Below are positions 57,614 through 64,000 of a stretch of DNA of 64,000 nt, piece by piece. The DNA lies in the NCBI RefSeq assembly GCF_000377645.1, contig NZ_KB898480.1, forward strand, positions 51,485 to 115,484. The letters run 5' to 3'. How positions within the stretch are numbered: position 1 is the stretch's first letter; each line of letters begins with the position of its first letter. The notes under the pieces were generated by a model. The model was not told where the DNA came from. It saw nothing but the letters and a program-made list of their open reading frames with translations, and searched no databases. Made by a program: the position numbers and the translations under genes. Source of the stretch: Thiomonas sp. FB-6. Its GTDB lineage: Bacteria > Pseudomonadota > Gammaproteobacteria > Burkholderiales > Burkholderiaceae_C.

Positions 57614-57927
57614 CGCTGCGGCGGATCCCCGGCCGGCCCTGCGGCTTGCGCGTCGCCGCCGTCGTCGAGCACGAAGCCCACGCCGTAGGCCTGGGCGAGG
57701 GTGCGCAGGCGCTCGGGCACGCGCGACAGCTCGATGCCGCCGGCGCCGGCGCGGCGGCGCAGTTCCATCAGCAGCGCCAGGCAGGAGGAGTCGAAGCGCT
57801 GCAGGTCTCCGGCGTCGATGCGCCAGGGCGCCGGGCGCGGCTGCAGCGCCCGCAGCGCCTCGCGCAAGAGCGCCGGCGCCTGCTGCACCGTCAGCTCCTC
57901 GGCGAGGGCAAAATCGGCCGGGCTCAT
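57610..57927 (-). CDS. mlaB: STAS domain protein MlaB
   Basis: 105 residues; STAS fold by pattern ([50 protein letters not shown]), where DSSCLALL is the expected helix. MlaB stabilises the MlaFE ABC complex in the cytoplasm. Position between mlaC and the ABC exporter is standard for betaproteobacteria. Stop overlaps next ATG. Confidence 0.88.
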   Translation of the reverse strand: MSPADFALAEELTVQQAPALLREALRALQPRPAPWRIDAGDLQRFDSSCLALLMELRRRAGAGGIELSRVPERLRTLAQAYGVGFVLDDGGDAQAAGPAGDPPQR

Positions 57928-58556
57928 GGCTCCTGGCCGCCCTTGGCCAGTTCCTCGTTGCGCTGCTTGAGCACGCCGATCAGGCCGTCGATTCCCTTGC
58001 TGTTGATTTCCTGCGCGAACACGCCGCGGTAGTTGTCGACCAGCCACACGCCCATCACGTTCACGTCGGAGATCTTCCAGTCCTCGCCCTGCTTGAGCAG
58101 GCGGTAGTCGAGCTGGATCTGCTCGCCGTTGTCCAGCACCCGGGTGCGCACGACCACGCTGGTGGCGTGCGGCGCCGCGCGCAGCGGCAGGTATTGCACC
58201 TTCTGGTTCTTGATGCGCCCGACGGCGCCCGAATAGGTATGGATCAGCAGTTGTTTGAACTGTTCCTGAAGCTGGTCACGCTGCTGGGGCGTGGCGCGGC
58301 GCCAGGCCGGGCCCACGGCCGAGGCGGTCATGCGATGAAAGTCCAGGTAAGGCAGCACCTTGGTCTGCACCAGCTGCTCGATCTTGGCCTGGTCGCCGGC
58401 CTTCAGGGTCGGGTCCGAACGCACGGAACCCATCACCGAGTCGGTCAGGCTGCGCACCACCTGCACCGGCGGCGCGACCTCGTCGGCGTGGGCAACGCCG
58501 CCCGCCACGAACGCCAGCACGGCCGGCAGGAACAACGCTCGAATCTTGGCAAACAT
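57924..58556 (-). CDS. mlaC: Periplasmic phospholipid-binding protein MlaC
   Basis: 210 residues. Signal peptide ends near HADEV (residue ~25). Family segments PYLDFHRMTASAVGPAWRRATPQQRDQLQEQFKQLLIHTYSGAV and DYRLLKQGEDWKISDVNVMGVWLVDNYRGVFAQEI. Shuttles phospholipid between MlaA and MlaFEDB. Stop overlaps mlaB start by four bases. Confidence 0.95.
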   Translation of the reverse strand: MFAKIRALFLPAVLAFVAGGVAHADEVAPPVQVVRSLTDSVMGSVRSDPTLKAGDQAKIEQLVQTKVLPYLDFHRMTASAVGPAWRRATPQQRDQLQEQFKQLLIHTYSGAVGRIKNQKVQYLPLRAAPHATSVVVRTRVLDNGEQIQLDYRLLKQGEDWKISDVNVMGVWLVDNYRGVFAQEINSKGIDGLIGVLKQRNEELAKGGQEP

Positions 58557-58627
58557 GATCTGCTCCCTTGGGATCTGCGGCGCCGGGCGCCGCGGTGTCT
58601 TGGGTTTCCAGGGCCTCGGAAGGCGCT

Positions 58628-59491
58628 TCAGTTCCCCGGCGCCTGGCTGCCGGCTTGGCTGCCGGCCTGGCTGGCCGCCTGCGCCGGCGCGCCGTCTCCG
58701 GGCAGGGTGTCGGCCTCGGCCCCGGCCCCACCCTCGCCGCTGTCGTCGGCCGGTCCGGTGGCCAGCACGCCGGTGTCGCGCGTGGCGCGCACGCGCGAGC
58801 GGCGCTGCTGCAGGTAGGCGTCGCGGGTGAACACGTAGGGGTCGAGCGCGATCTGGTCCAGCAACGCGGTGGTGCTGAGCAGATTCGCCCGGGTGTTGAT
58901 GAAGTCCAGCGCGACTTCGCCATTGCGCACGTCGGACTGGCCGGTGGTGGAGTTCATCGGCGAGTACACGATGCCGGTCACGGTGCCTGCCGCGTCACGG
59001 ATGTCCGAGGGCCCGAGCAGGGGCATCACGAAATAGGGGCCGGAACCCACGCCCCAGCGCGCCAGGGTCAGGCCGAAATCGTTCGGATGACGGTACAGGC
59101 CCATGGGGGAGGCCACGTCGAGCAGGCCGAACAGGCCGAACACGGTGTTGACCCCCACGCGCATGATGCCGTTGAAGCCCAGCACCACGTGGCCCTGCAG
59201 GAAATCGTTGCCGGTGGACCACACGTCGTCGAGGTTGCCGAAGAAGTTGGTCACCCCGCGGCGCATCAGCTGGGGCGTGACGTTGCGGTAGCCGGTGGCG
59301 ACCGGCTTGAGCACGACCTTGTCGACCTTGCGGTTGAAGCCGAACATCGCGCGGTTGTAGGGCTCCAGCGGATCCTGCGGATCGTGCGTGGCGCAACCCC
59401 CGAGCAGCAGCAGGCCCGCCAGAGGCGCGGCCAGCCAGGCCACCGGCGCGCGGCGCCGGCGGATGCTGCGGGAATCGGAACGATGGGTCAA
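58628..59491 (-). CDS. mlaA: Outer-membrane lipoprotein MlaA (VacJ)
   Basis: About 287 residues. I place the start at TTG (59491) because AGGAG lies six bases upstream and it gives a proper lipoprotein signal with lipobox LLGGC (lipidated Cys33); the ATG at 59539 lacks a ribosome site. Family core: DPLEPYNRAMFGFNRKVDKVVLKPVATGYR, FFGNLDDVWSTGNDFLQG and YFVMPLLGPSDIRD. A low-complexity AQAASQAGSQAGSQ tail ends it. Removes mislocalised phospholipid from the outer leaflet. Confidence 0.93.
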   Translation of the reverse strand: MTHRSDSRSIRRRRAPVAWLAAPLAGLLLLGGCATHDPQDPLEPYNRAMFGFNRKVDKVVLKPVATGYRNVTPQLMRRGVTNFFGNLDDVWSTGNDFLQGHVVLGFNGIMRVGVNTVFGLFGLLDVASPMGLYRHPNDFGLTLARWGVGSGPYFVMPLLGPSDIRDAAGTVTGIVYSPMNSTTGQSDVRNGEVALDFINTRANLLSTTALLDQIALDPYVFTRDAYLQQRRSRVRATRDTGVLATGPADDSGEGGAGAEADTLPGDGAPAQAASQAGSQAGSQAPGN

Positions 59492-59528
59492 CGAAAGCTC
59501 CTGTATTCGCTGCGCGGGGCCCGCGGCA

Positions 59529-59993
59529 TCACTTGCCACCGCCCGCGGCCTTGTCGTAAAGGAATCGCCCGATCAGATTCTCCAGCACCAGGGCCGATTG
59601 GGTGTTTTGAATCACTTCGCCATTGCGAAGATTCTTGTCCGAGGATCCCGGGTCCAGCCCGACATACTGGTCGCCCAGCAACCCGGAGGTGAGAATCTTC
59701 GCCGAGGTGTCGGCGGGAAAGGCGTAGCGCTTGTCCAGCGCCAGGGTCACGTCGGCCTGGAAACTCTGGTTGTCGAAGCCGATCGAGGCCACGCGGCCCA
59801 CGACCACGCCCGCGCTTTTCACCGGAGCATCCGCCTTCAGGCCGCCGATGTCGTCGAAGCGCGCGACCACGTCGTAGGTGGGGGAGAAATTCAGGCTCAG
59901 CAGGTTGCCGGCCTTCAGGGCCAGGAACAGCAGCCCCGCGGCGCCGATCAGCACGAACAATCCGACCCAGACGTCGGTGGAACGTTTTTCCAT
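59529..59993 (-). CDS. mlaD: MCE-domain protein MlaD
   Basis: 154 residues: one N-terminal membrane helix (VWVGLFVLIGAAGLLFLAL) and a periplasmic MCE domain (YDVVARFDDIGGLKADAPVKSAGVVVGRV...ILTSGLLGDQYVGLDPG). Forms a hexameric ring on MlaFE that holds phospholipid. Twenty-six bases from mlaE. Confidence 0.96.
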   Translation of the reverse strand: MEKRSTDVWVGLFVLIGAAGLLFLALKAGNLLSLNFSPTYDVVARFDDIGGLKADAPVKSAGVVVGRVASIGFDNQSFQADVTLALDKRYAFPADTSAKILTSGLLGDQYVGLDPGSSDKNLRNGEVIQNTQSALVLENLIGRFLYDKAAGGGK

Positions 59994-60019
59994 GATTCGA
60001 TTCCTTCAGCGCGAGTCGT

Positions 60020-60808
60020 TCAGGTACTGAACATCAGCGCGGTCAGCATGAAATCCAGGCCCAGCACCGCCAGGGAGGCCACCACCACGGTGCGCGTGGT
60101 CGCCCGCGAGACGCCCTCCGGCGTCGGCTGGGCGCGCCAGCCCTGGTACAGCGCGACGAAGGTGACGGCCACGCCGAACACCAGGCTCTTGATCACGCCG
60201 TTGCCCACGTCCTTGAACACGTCGACCCCGGCCTGCATCTGGCCCCAGAACTGGCCCGGGTCGACGCCGATGAGCAGCACGCCCACCACGTAGCCGCCCA
60301 GGATGCCCACCGCGCTGAACACAGCCGCGAGCAGCGGCATGGCGATGATGCCGGCGGCGTAGCGCGGCGCAAGCACCCGCGCCAGCGGATCCACGGCCAT
60401 CATTTCCATCGCGGCGATCTGCTCGCCGGCCCGCATCAGGCCGATCTCGGCGGTCAGCGAGGTCCCGGCACGCCCGGCGAACAGCAGCGCGGTGACCACC
60501 GGCCCGAGTTCGCGCACCAGCGACAGGGCGACCACGATGCCCAGGGAACTCGACGCGCCGTAGCGCGACAGCGTGTAGTAGCCCTGCAGCCCGAGCACGA
60601 AACCGACGAACAGGCCCGAGACGGCGATGATCAGCAGCGAATCGTTGCCCAGGAAATACACCTGCTGCGTGACCAGGCGCAGGCGCCGCAGCGCCGCCGG
60701 CATCAGCACCGCCAGGCGCAGGAACAGGCGCAGCCCCCAGCCCAGGTCGGCCAGCAGCTGCCGCGTGCGCGCGCCCAGGCCCGCCAGGCGGTCCAGCACG
60801 AAGTTCAT
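60020..60808 (-). CDS. mlaE: Phospholipid ABC transporter permease MlaE
   Basis: 262 residues with five to six transmembrane helices of the MlaE/YrbE family: FVGFVLGLQGYYTLSRYGASSSLGIVVALSLVRELGPVVTALLFAGRAGTSLTAEIGLMRAGEQI is the most conserved block. Start overlaps the mlaF stop by four bases. Confidence 0.97.
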   Translation of the reverse strand: MNFVLDRLAGLGARTRQLLADLGWGLRLFLRLAVLMPAALRRLRLVTQQVYFLGNDSLLIIAVSGLFVGFVLGLQGYYTLSRYGASSSLGIVVALSLVRELGPVVTALLFAGRAGTSLTAEIGLMRAGEQIAAMEMMAVDPLARVLAPRYAAGIIAMPLLAAVFSAVGILGGYVVGVLLIGVDPGQFWGQMQAGVDVFKDVGNGVIKSLVFGVAVTFVALYQGWRAQPTPEGVSRATTRTVVVASLAVLGLDFMLTALMFST

Positions 60809-61632
60809 CGCGTGCCCCCCGCCGCCGCGCCGAGGAAGTCTTCGCGCAGGCCGGGCGCCGGATAGTGAAAGCGCACGGGCCCGTCGGGTTCGCCCCGCAC
60901 GAACTGGTGCACCAGCGGATCGCTGCTGGCGCGCAGCTCCTGCGGCGTGCCCTGCGCCAGCAGGCGCCCGTTGCCCAGGATGAACACGCGGTCGGCGATG
61001 GCGAAGGTCTCGTCCACGTCGTGGGAGACGATGATGCTGGTCAGGCCCAGCGCGTCGTTCAGGGTGCGGATCAGGCGCGCCGAGATGCCCAGGGAGATCG
61101 GGTCCAGGCCGGCGAAGGGCTCGTCGTACATGACCAGCGCCGGGTCCAGCGCCAGCGCGCGCGCCATGGCCACGCGCCGCGCCATGCCCCCGGACAGCTG
61201 CGAGGGGAACAGGTCGCGCGCACCGCGCAGTCCGACCGCGTGCAGTTTCATGAGCACGAGATCGCGGATCATGGACTCGGGCAGGCGGGTGTGCTCGCGC
61301 AGCGCGAAGGCCACGTTGTCGAACACCGTCTGGTCGGTGAACAAGGCGCCCATCTGGAACAGCATGCCCATGCGGCGCCGGGCCGCATACAGGCGCGCGT
61401 GGCTCATCGACGCCACCGCTTCGCCGTCGAAACGCACGACTCCCGCGCTGGGACGCAGCTGGCCGCCGATCAGGCGCAGCATGGTGGTCTTGCCGCCGCC
61501 GGAAGCGCCCATCACCGCCACGACCTCGCCGCGCGTCACGCGCAGGTCGATGCCGCCCAGCACGGGGCGCTCATCGTAGGCAAAGTCGACTCGGTCGAAT
61601 TCGACCAGCGGAGGTTTGTCGGATCCTGGCAT
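60805..61632 (-). CDS. mlaF: Phospholipid ABC transporter ATPase MlaF
   Basis: 275 residues. Walker A VMGASGGGKTTMLRLIGG, signature LSGGMARRVAMARALALDP, Walker B LVMYDEPFAGLDP, H-loop IVSHDVDETFAIADRVF. First gene of mlaFEDACB; start MPGSDKPPLVEF at 61632 chosen over an upstream ATG whose 38-residue extension is Arg-rich and unlike the family. Confidence 0.95.
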   Translation of the reverse strand: MPGSDKPPLVEFDRVDFAYDERPVLGGIDLRVTRGEVVAVMGASGGGKTTMLRLIGGQLRPSAGVVRFDGEAVASMSHARLYAARRRMGMLFQMGALFTDQTVFDNVAFALREHTRLPESMIRDLVLMKLHAVGLRGARDLFPSQLSGGMARRVAMARALALDPALVMYDEPFAGLDPISLGISARLIRTLNDALGLTSIIVSHDVDETFAIADRVFILGNGRLLAQGTPQELRASSDPLVHQFVRGEPDGPVRFHYPAPGLREDFLGAAAGGTR

Positions 61633-61821
61633 GCAAGAGAGCCGGAGCCACTCCGGCCTGGGCGGCCGGAACAGGCAGCCGGCGTAGGGGCTGCGCCTGC
61701 GCGCGGCGGACCGGTTGGCCCGGCGCGCGCGGCAGGAATCCCTCATTCTAGAGGGGCCGCGCGCGGCGTGCCGGGCCTGCCACGTGGCCCCGGCATCAGC
61801 CGGGCATCAGCGCGCCGGGCA
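61633..61821 (-). promoter_or_regulatory. Region upstream of mlaF
   Basis: No gene. TAGAAT on the minus strand (61750-61745) could be the mla -10 and is bracketed by the inverted repeat CCCTC-attcta-GAGGG (61740-61755); a -35 is not evident. Low-confidence promoter call. Confidence 0.35.
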
Positions 61822-62087
61822 GGGCCCGGCCCTGGGGGCCGTTCTCAAGGAATCGCAGGGCCGCCCCAAGATTCCTTGACCCCCACGGGGGATGAGGTGG
61901 GACCAGCAACTGTGCCTGCGCACAGTTGCGCGCCCGCCGAATCCGAGCCGCCTGCAGGCGGCGAGGTGGAACGGGCCGGGCTGGGCCCGGCCCTGGGGGC
62001 CGTTCTCAAGGAATCGCAGGGCCGCCCCAAGATTCCTTGACCCCCACGGGGGGCGGGCCGGGCTGGGCCCGGCCCTGGGGGCCGTTC
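61822..62087. repeat. Dispersed repeat (second family), two full copies and one partial
   Basis: Copy 1 at 61822-61891 and copy 2 at 61983-62052 are the same ~70-bp sequence (GGCCCGGCCCTGGGGGCC, TCTCAAGGAATCGCAGGGCC, GCCCCAAGATTCCTTGACCC). A partial copy starts again at 62066 and runs into the stop codon of the crp-like gene at 62086. Between copies 1 and 2 lies a short GC-rich insert with the palindrome CCGCCTGCAGGCGG (61949-61962). The third copy of this family is at pdxA. Confidence 0.9.
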
Positions 62088-62838
62088 AATACCTGCCGTC
62101 CAGCGCGGGCCCGCCTTCGAGTTCGGCGACCAGGCTCTGCTCGACGCTCGGCTCCGTCTCCCCCCGCCCGGCGAACACGCGCAGGGACTGCGGCGCGACG
62201 AGTTCGATGCCGCCGTAGCGCAGGCGCAACTGGCCCAGCGAGGACAGGCGCTGTAGCGCCTGGTTCACGCGCTGGCGCGAGAGGTGGCAGATCTCCGCCA
62301 GCTCCTCCTGCGTGATGCGCAGCAGCTGCCCGACCGCCGGGTGCAGCAAGGGGTCGAACAACATCAGCAGGGCCTGGGCCACGCGCTCGTCGGCGCTGCC
62401 GGGCCGCCCGGCGCGCAGCTGCTCGCGGCACAGGCGCATGCGCTGTTCCAGGCGCGCCAGCAGCATGTGGTTGAAGCCCAGGCTGCGCTCGCGCAGCCAG
62501 AAATAGGTGTCGGCGGGAAGGAAACCCAGGTGGCTCCTGCGCAGGGCTACCAGATCCGCCGGCCAGGGCTGTGCGCCGACGAGGCCGTCCTCGCCGATCC
62601 AGCCCCCCGGCGCGACCGCGTTGGAGCCGCTGGGGCGCTCGCCGTTGCCGCGCAGCAGCAACAGTCCGCTGAACACGCCGACCCATTGATGGGTGGGCTC
62701 CGCCCGCCGGCGCACCACGCTGCCCGCGTCGAAGGACTGGATCTGCAGATCGCGCTGGAGGCGCTGCAGGGAGGTGTCGTCCAGCCCCGACATCCAAGGG
62801 CAACACCTAGGCAAATTCAGAACGTCTTTGGCTTTCAT
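62086..62838 (-). CDS. Crp/Fnr family transcriptional regulator
   Basis: About 250 residues from MKAKDVLNL. Residues ~15-130 follow the cyclic-nucleotide-binding fold (LQRDLQIQSFDAGSVVRRRAEPTHQWVGVFSGLLLLR...GGWIGEDGLV), without the FNR cysteines or a clear cAMP-site Arg. The C-terminal winged helix (ITQEELAEICHLSRQRVNQALQRLSSLGQLRLRYGGIEL) has the family SRQRVN recognition helix. The stop codon lies at the edge of a dispersed repeat, so the extreme C-terminus may be altered. Signal unknown. Confidence 0.87.
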   Translation of the reverse strand: MKAKDVLNLPRCCPWMSGLDDTSLQRLQRDLQIQSFDAGSVVRRRAEPTHQWVGVFSGLLLLRGNGERPSGSNAVAPGGWIGEDGLVGAQPWPADLVALRRSHLGFLPADTYFWLRERSLGFNHMLLARLEQRMRLCREQLRAGRPGSADERVAQALLMLFDPLLHPAVGQLLRITQEELAEICHLSRQRVNQALQRLSSLGQLRLRYGGIELVAPQSLRVFAGRGETEPSVEQSLVAELEGGPALDGRY

Positions 62839-63047
62839 GGGGCTTCTTGCACAATTCTTCGAGGAATATGCGACAAGAAGGGGCAGGAGCAGTGTTACGA
62901 GTTGCAAGGAATCCTATCAGAACTTTCCAAAAGACCTCTCGATCCGACAATCCGGACGATCGTTGAGCGGATCAATCATTTGCCGCAGAGACCGGCGCCC
63001 CGCGCCGGTGCATGCGTAACGCCCTGCGACACGCGTGGCGTCCATCC
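62839..63047. other. AT-richer spacer upstream of the crp-like gene
   Basis: No gene and no convincing promoter boxes. Noticeably richer in A and T than its surroundings, which fits a regulatory region and a possible H-NS target, but that is inference. Confidence 0.4.
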
Positions 63048-63049
63048 CA

Positions 63050-63090
63050 CAAAATGCAAAACGGCGCCGCCCCTCATCGGGGCAGGCGCC
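63050..63090 (-). terminator. Rho-independent terminator of the H-NS-like gene
   Basis: Minus strand: GGCGCCTGCCCC-gatga-GGGGCGGCGCC hairpin followed by GTTTTGCATTTTG. It begins 48 bases after the stop codon. Confidence 0.85.
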
Positions 63091-63137
63091 GCATCGCAAG
63101 ACAGGGGCCGGGCCGTTGCGGGCCGGCCGGCGTCGGC

Positions 63138-63440
63138 TCAGACGATCAGGAAGTCTTCCTTGCGCTTGCCGGTGTTGACTTCGGCCTGCAGCCACTTGGG
63201 CATCTTGCCCCGGCCGGTCCAGGTCTCGCCGGTACGCGGATGGCGGTATTTCGCGGCCACCGTCATTCCCTTGCTGCGCGAACCGCGGCCGCTGGAGCCC
63301 AGGTCGCTCACGCTGATGCCGTACTCCTGCATTTTGGCGCGAATATCGGCCACGACGTTGGCGATTTCCGCCTTGCGCTGCGACTCGGCCTGCTGCTTCA
63401 GGACTTCGATTTGCGACAACAATTCTTTATACGAGGACAT
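63138..63440 (-). CDS. H-NS family nucleoid protein
   Basis: 100 residues: N-terminal coiled-coil oligomerisation part (YKELLSQIEVLKQQAESQRKAEIANVVADIRAKMQEYG), a basic linker (GSSGRGSRSKG) and the C-terminal DNA-binding motif KYRHPRTGETWTGRGKMPKWL. Typical of Burkholderiales H-NS paralogues (BpH3/HvrA-like). Ribosome site GGAGG six bases before the ATG at 63440. Flanked by its own terminator, so a single-gene transcript. Confidence 0.95.
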   Translation of the reverse strand: MSSYKELLSQIEVLKQQAESQRKAEIANVVADIRAKMQEYGISVSDLGSSGRGSRSKGMTVAAKYRHPRTGETWTGRGKMPKWLQAEVNTGKRKEDFLIV

Positions 63441-63545
63441 TGGAACCTCCAGGGAATGCATGCTGCGGCGCTGACGGCCGCTTCGGCATGCGGGCGTACG
63501 AAACTCGAATAATGGGCATGGTAACCCAACGCCGCCCGAAAATAA

Positions 63546-63578
63546 AAGGCCGCCTCGCAGGCGGCCTTTCAAGGTCAT
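63546..63578 (-). terminator. Rho-independent terminator of pntB
   Basis: Minus strand AAAGGCCGCCT-gcg-AGGCGGCC followed by TTTTATTTT. The T-run is on the minus-strand side, so it ends transcription coming from pntB, 47 bases after its stop codon, and separates it from the H-NS-like gene. Confidence 0.9.
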
Positions 63579-63624
63579 TCTGGCTGCTCCGGTATGCGCC
63601 GGTGCGCCAGCCCAGGCTGTCCCG

Positions 63625-64000
63625 TTATTCGATGGCCTTGGCGATGTCCTCGATGACCTTCTTGGCATCCCCGAACACCATCATGGTTTTGTCCAGGTAG
63701 AACAAATCATTATCCAGCCCGGCATAGCCGGTGGCCATGGAGCGTTTGTTCACGATGACCGTCTTGGCCTTGAAGGCGTCCAGGATGGGCATGCCGGCGA
63801 TGGGGGATTTGGGGTCAGTGCGCGCGGCCGGATTCACCACGTCGTTGGCCCCCAGCACCACGGCCACGTCGGCCTGCGCGAACTCGGGGTTGATGTCCTC
63901 CATCTCGAACACCTGGTCGTAGGGCACCTCGGCCTCGGCCAGCAGCACGTTCATATGCCCCGGCATGCGCCCGGCCACCGGGTGGATGGCGTATTTCACG
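63625..64000 (-). CDS. pntB: NAD(P) transhydrogenase beta subunit, C-terminal part
   Basis: The 5' part lies outside the window. The visible ~125 residues are domain III, which binds NADP(H): [76 protein letters not shown] and [15 protein letters not shown]. Proton-pumping transhydrogenase that makes NADPH. The codon at 63999 is an internal Val, not the start. Confidence 0.97.
   Translation of the reverse strand, partial: VKYAIHPVAGRMPGHMNVLLAEAEVPYDQVFEMEDINPEFAQADVAVVLGANDVVNPAARTDPKSPIAGMPILDAFKAKTVIVNKRSMATGYAGLDNDLFYLDKTMMVFGDAKKVIEDIAKAIE

Overview
The window reads as chromosomal DNA of a very GC-rich betaproteobacterium of the order Burkholderiales (Comamonadaceae or the Leptothrix/Rubrivivax-type relatives fit best; I cannot name a species). 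The reasons are gene order: an S-adenosylhomocysteine (SAH) riboswitch before ahcY, the order dapF-DUF484-xerC, cobW next to a cysteine-poor dksA, dksA followed by a STAS protein and hslVU, petABC-sspA-sspB-tRNA-Thr, and one long convoy mlaFEDACB-ABC exporter-bolA-murA-hisGDCBHAFIE-tatABC. Almost everything is core genome, with strong third-position GC bias that creates many long false ORFs on the opposite strand.

Layout. 1-3.3 kb: the tail of an inositol-monophosphatase family gene, a secreted protein with three cyanovirin-like repeats, and AMP nucleosidase. 3.7-7.5 kb: the methyl cycle (metF, ahcY with its riboswitch, metK with a structured leader). 7.6-14.3 kb (+): two lipid A acyltransferases, dapF, DUF484, xerC, rlmI, a CobW-type metallochaperone. 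14.6-19.1 kb (+): dksA, a tandem-STAS protein, hslV, hslU. 19.1-23.4 kb (-): coaX, ubiB, ubiJ-like, ubiE and a DUF971 protein; the middle three serve ubiquinone synthesis. 23.4-29.8 kb (+): a Pat-type acyl-CoA synthetase/acetyltransferase, a YeiH transporter, a TPR membrane protein and a Kef antiporter. 29.8-33.1 kb (-): an orphan histidine kinase and an acyl-CoA synthetase.

33.2-36.8 kb is the only accessory-looking stretch, with less extreme base composition: rarD, a PAS-LuxR regulator divergent from an EthD-family gene, a truncated TacA-type antitoxin, and a higBA toxin-antitoxin pair. It abuts tRNA-Thr(UGU). Beyond the tRNA come sspB, sspA and the cytochrome bc1 operon petABC, then mscL, pdxA, a Nif3-like gene, a membrane-anchored HtrA protease, tatCBA, the his genes, murA, bolA, an ABC-2 exporter and the complete Mla phospholipid-transport operon, nearly all on the minus strand. 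The window closes with a Crp/Fnr regulator, an H-NS-like gene and the 3' end of pntB.

The least explained features are non-coding. A composite GC-rich repeat sits directly after the stop codons of metF and hisF; at hisF it has grown to a 4 x 65-bp tandem array that splits the his operon before hisI. A second dispersed repeat forms the first ~35 codons of pdxA and recurs twice between mlaF and the crp-like gene. Two 16-bp palindromes of identical geometry lie upstream of petA. The metK leader contains an 8-bp perfect inverted repeat that could form a regulatory RNA. I saw no CRISPR array, prophage, integrase or insertion-sequence transposase.
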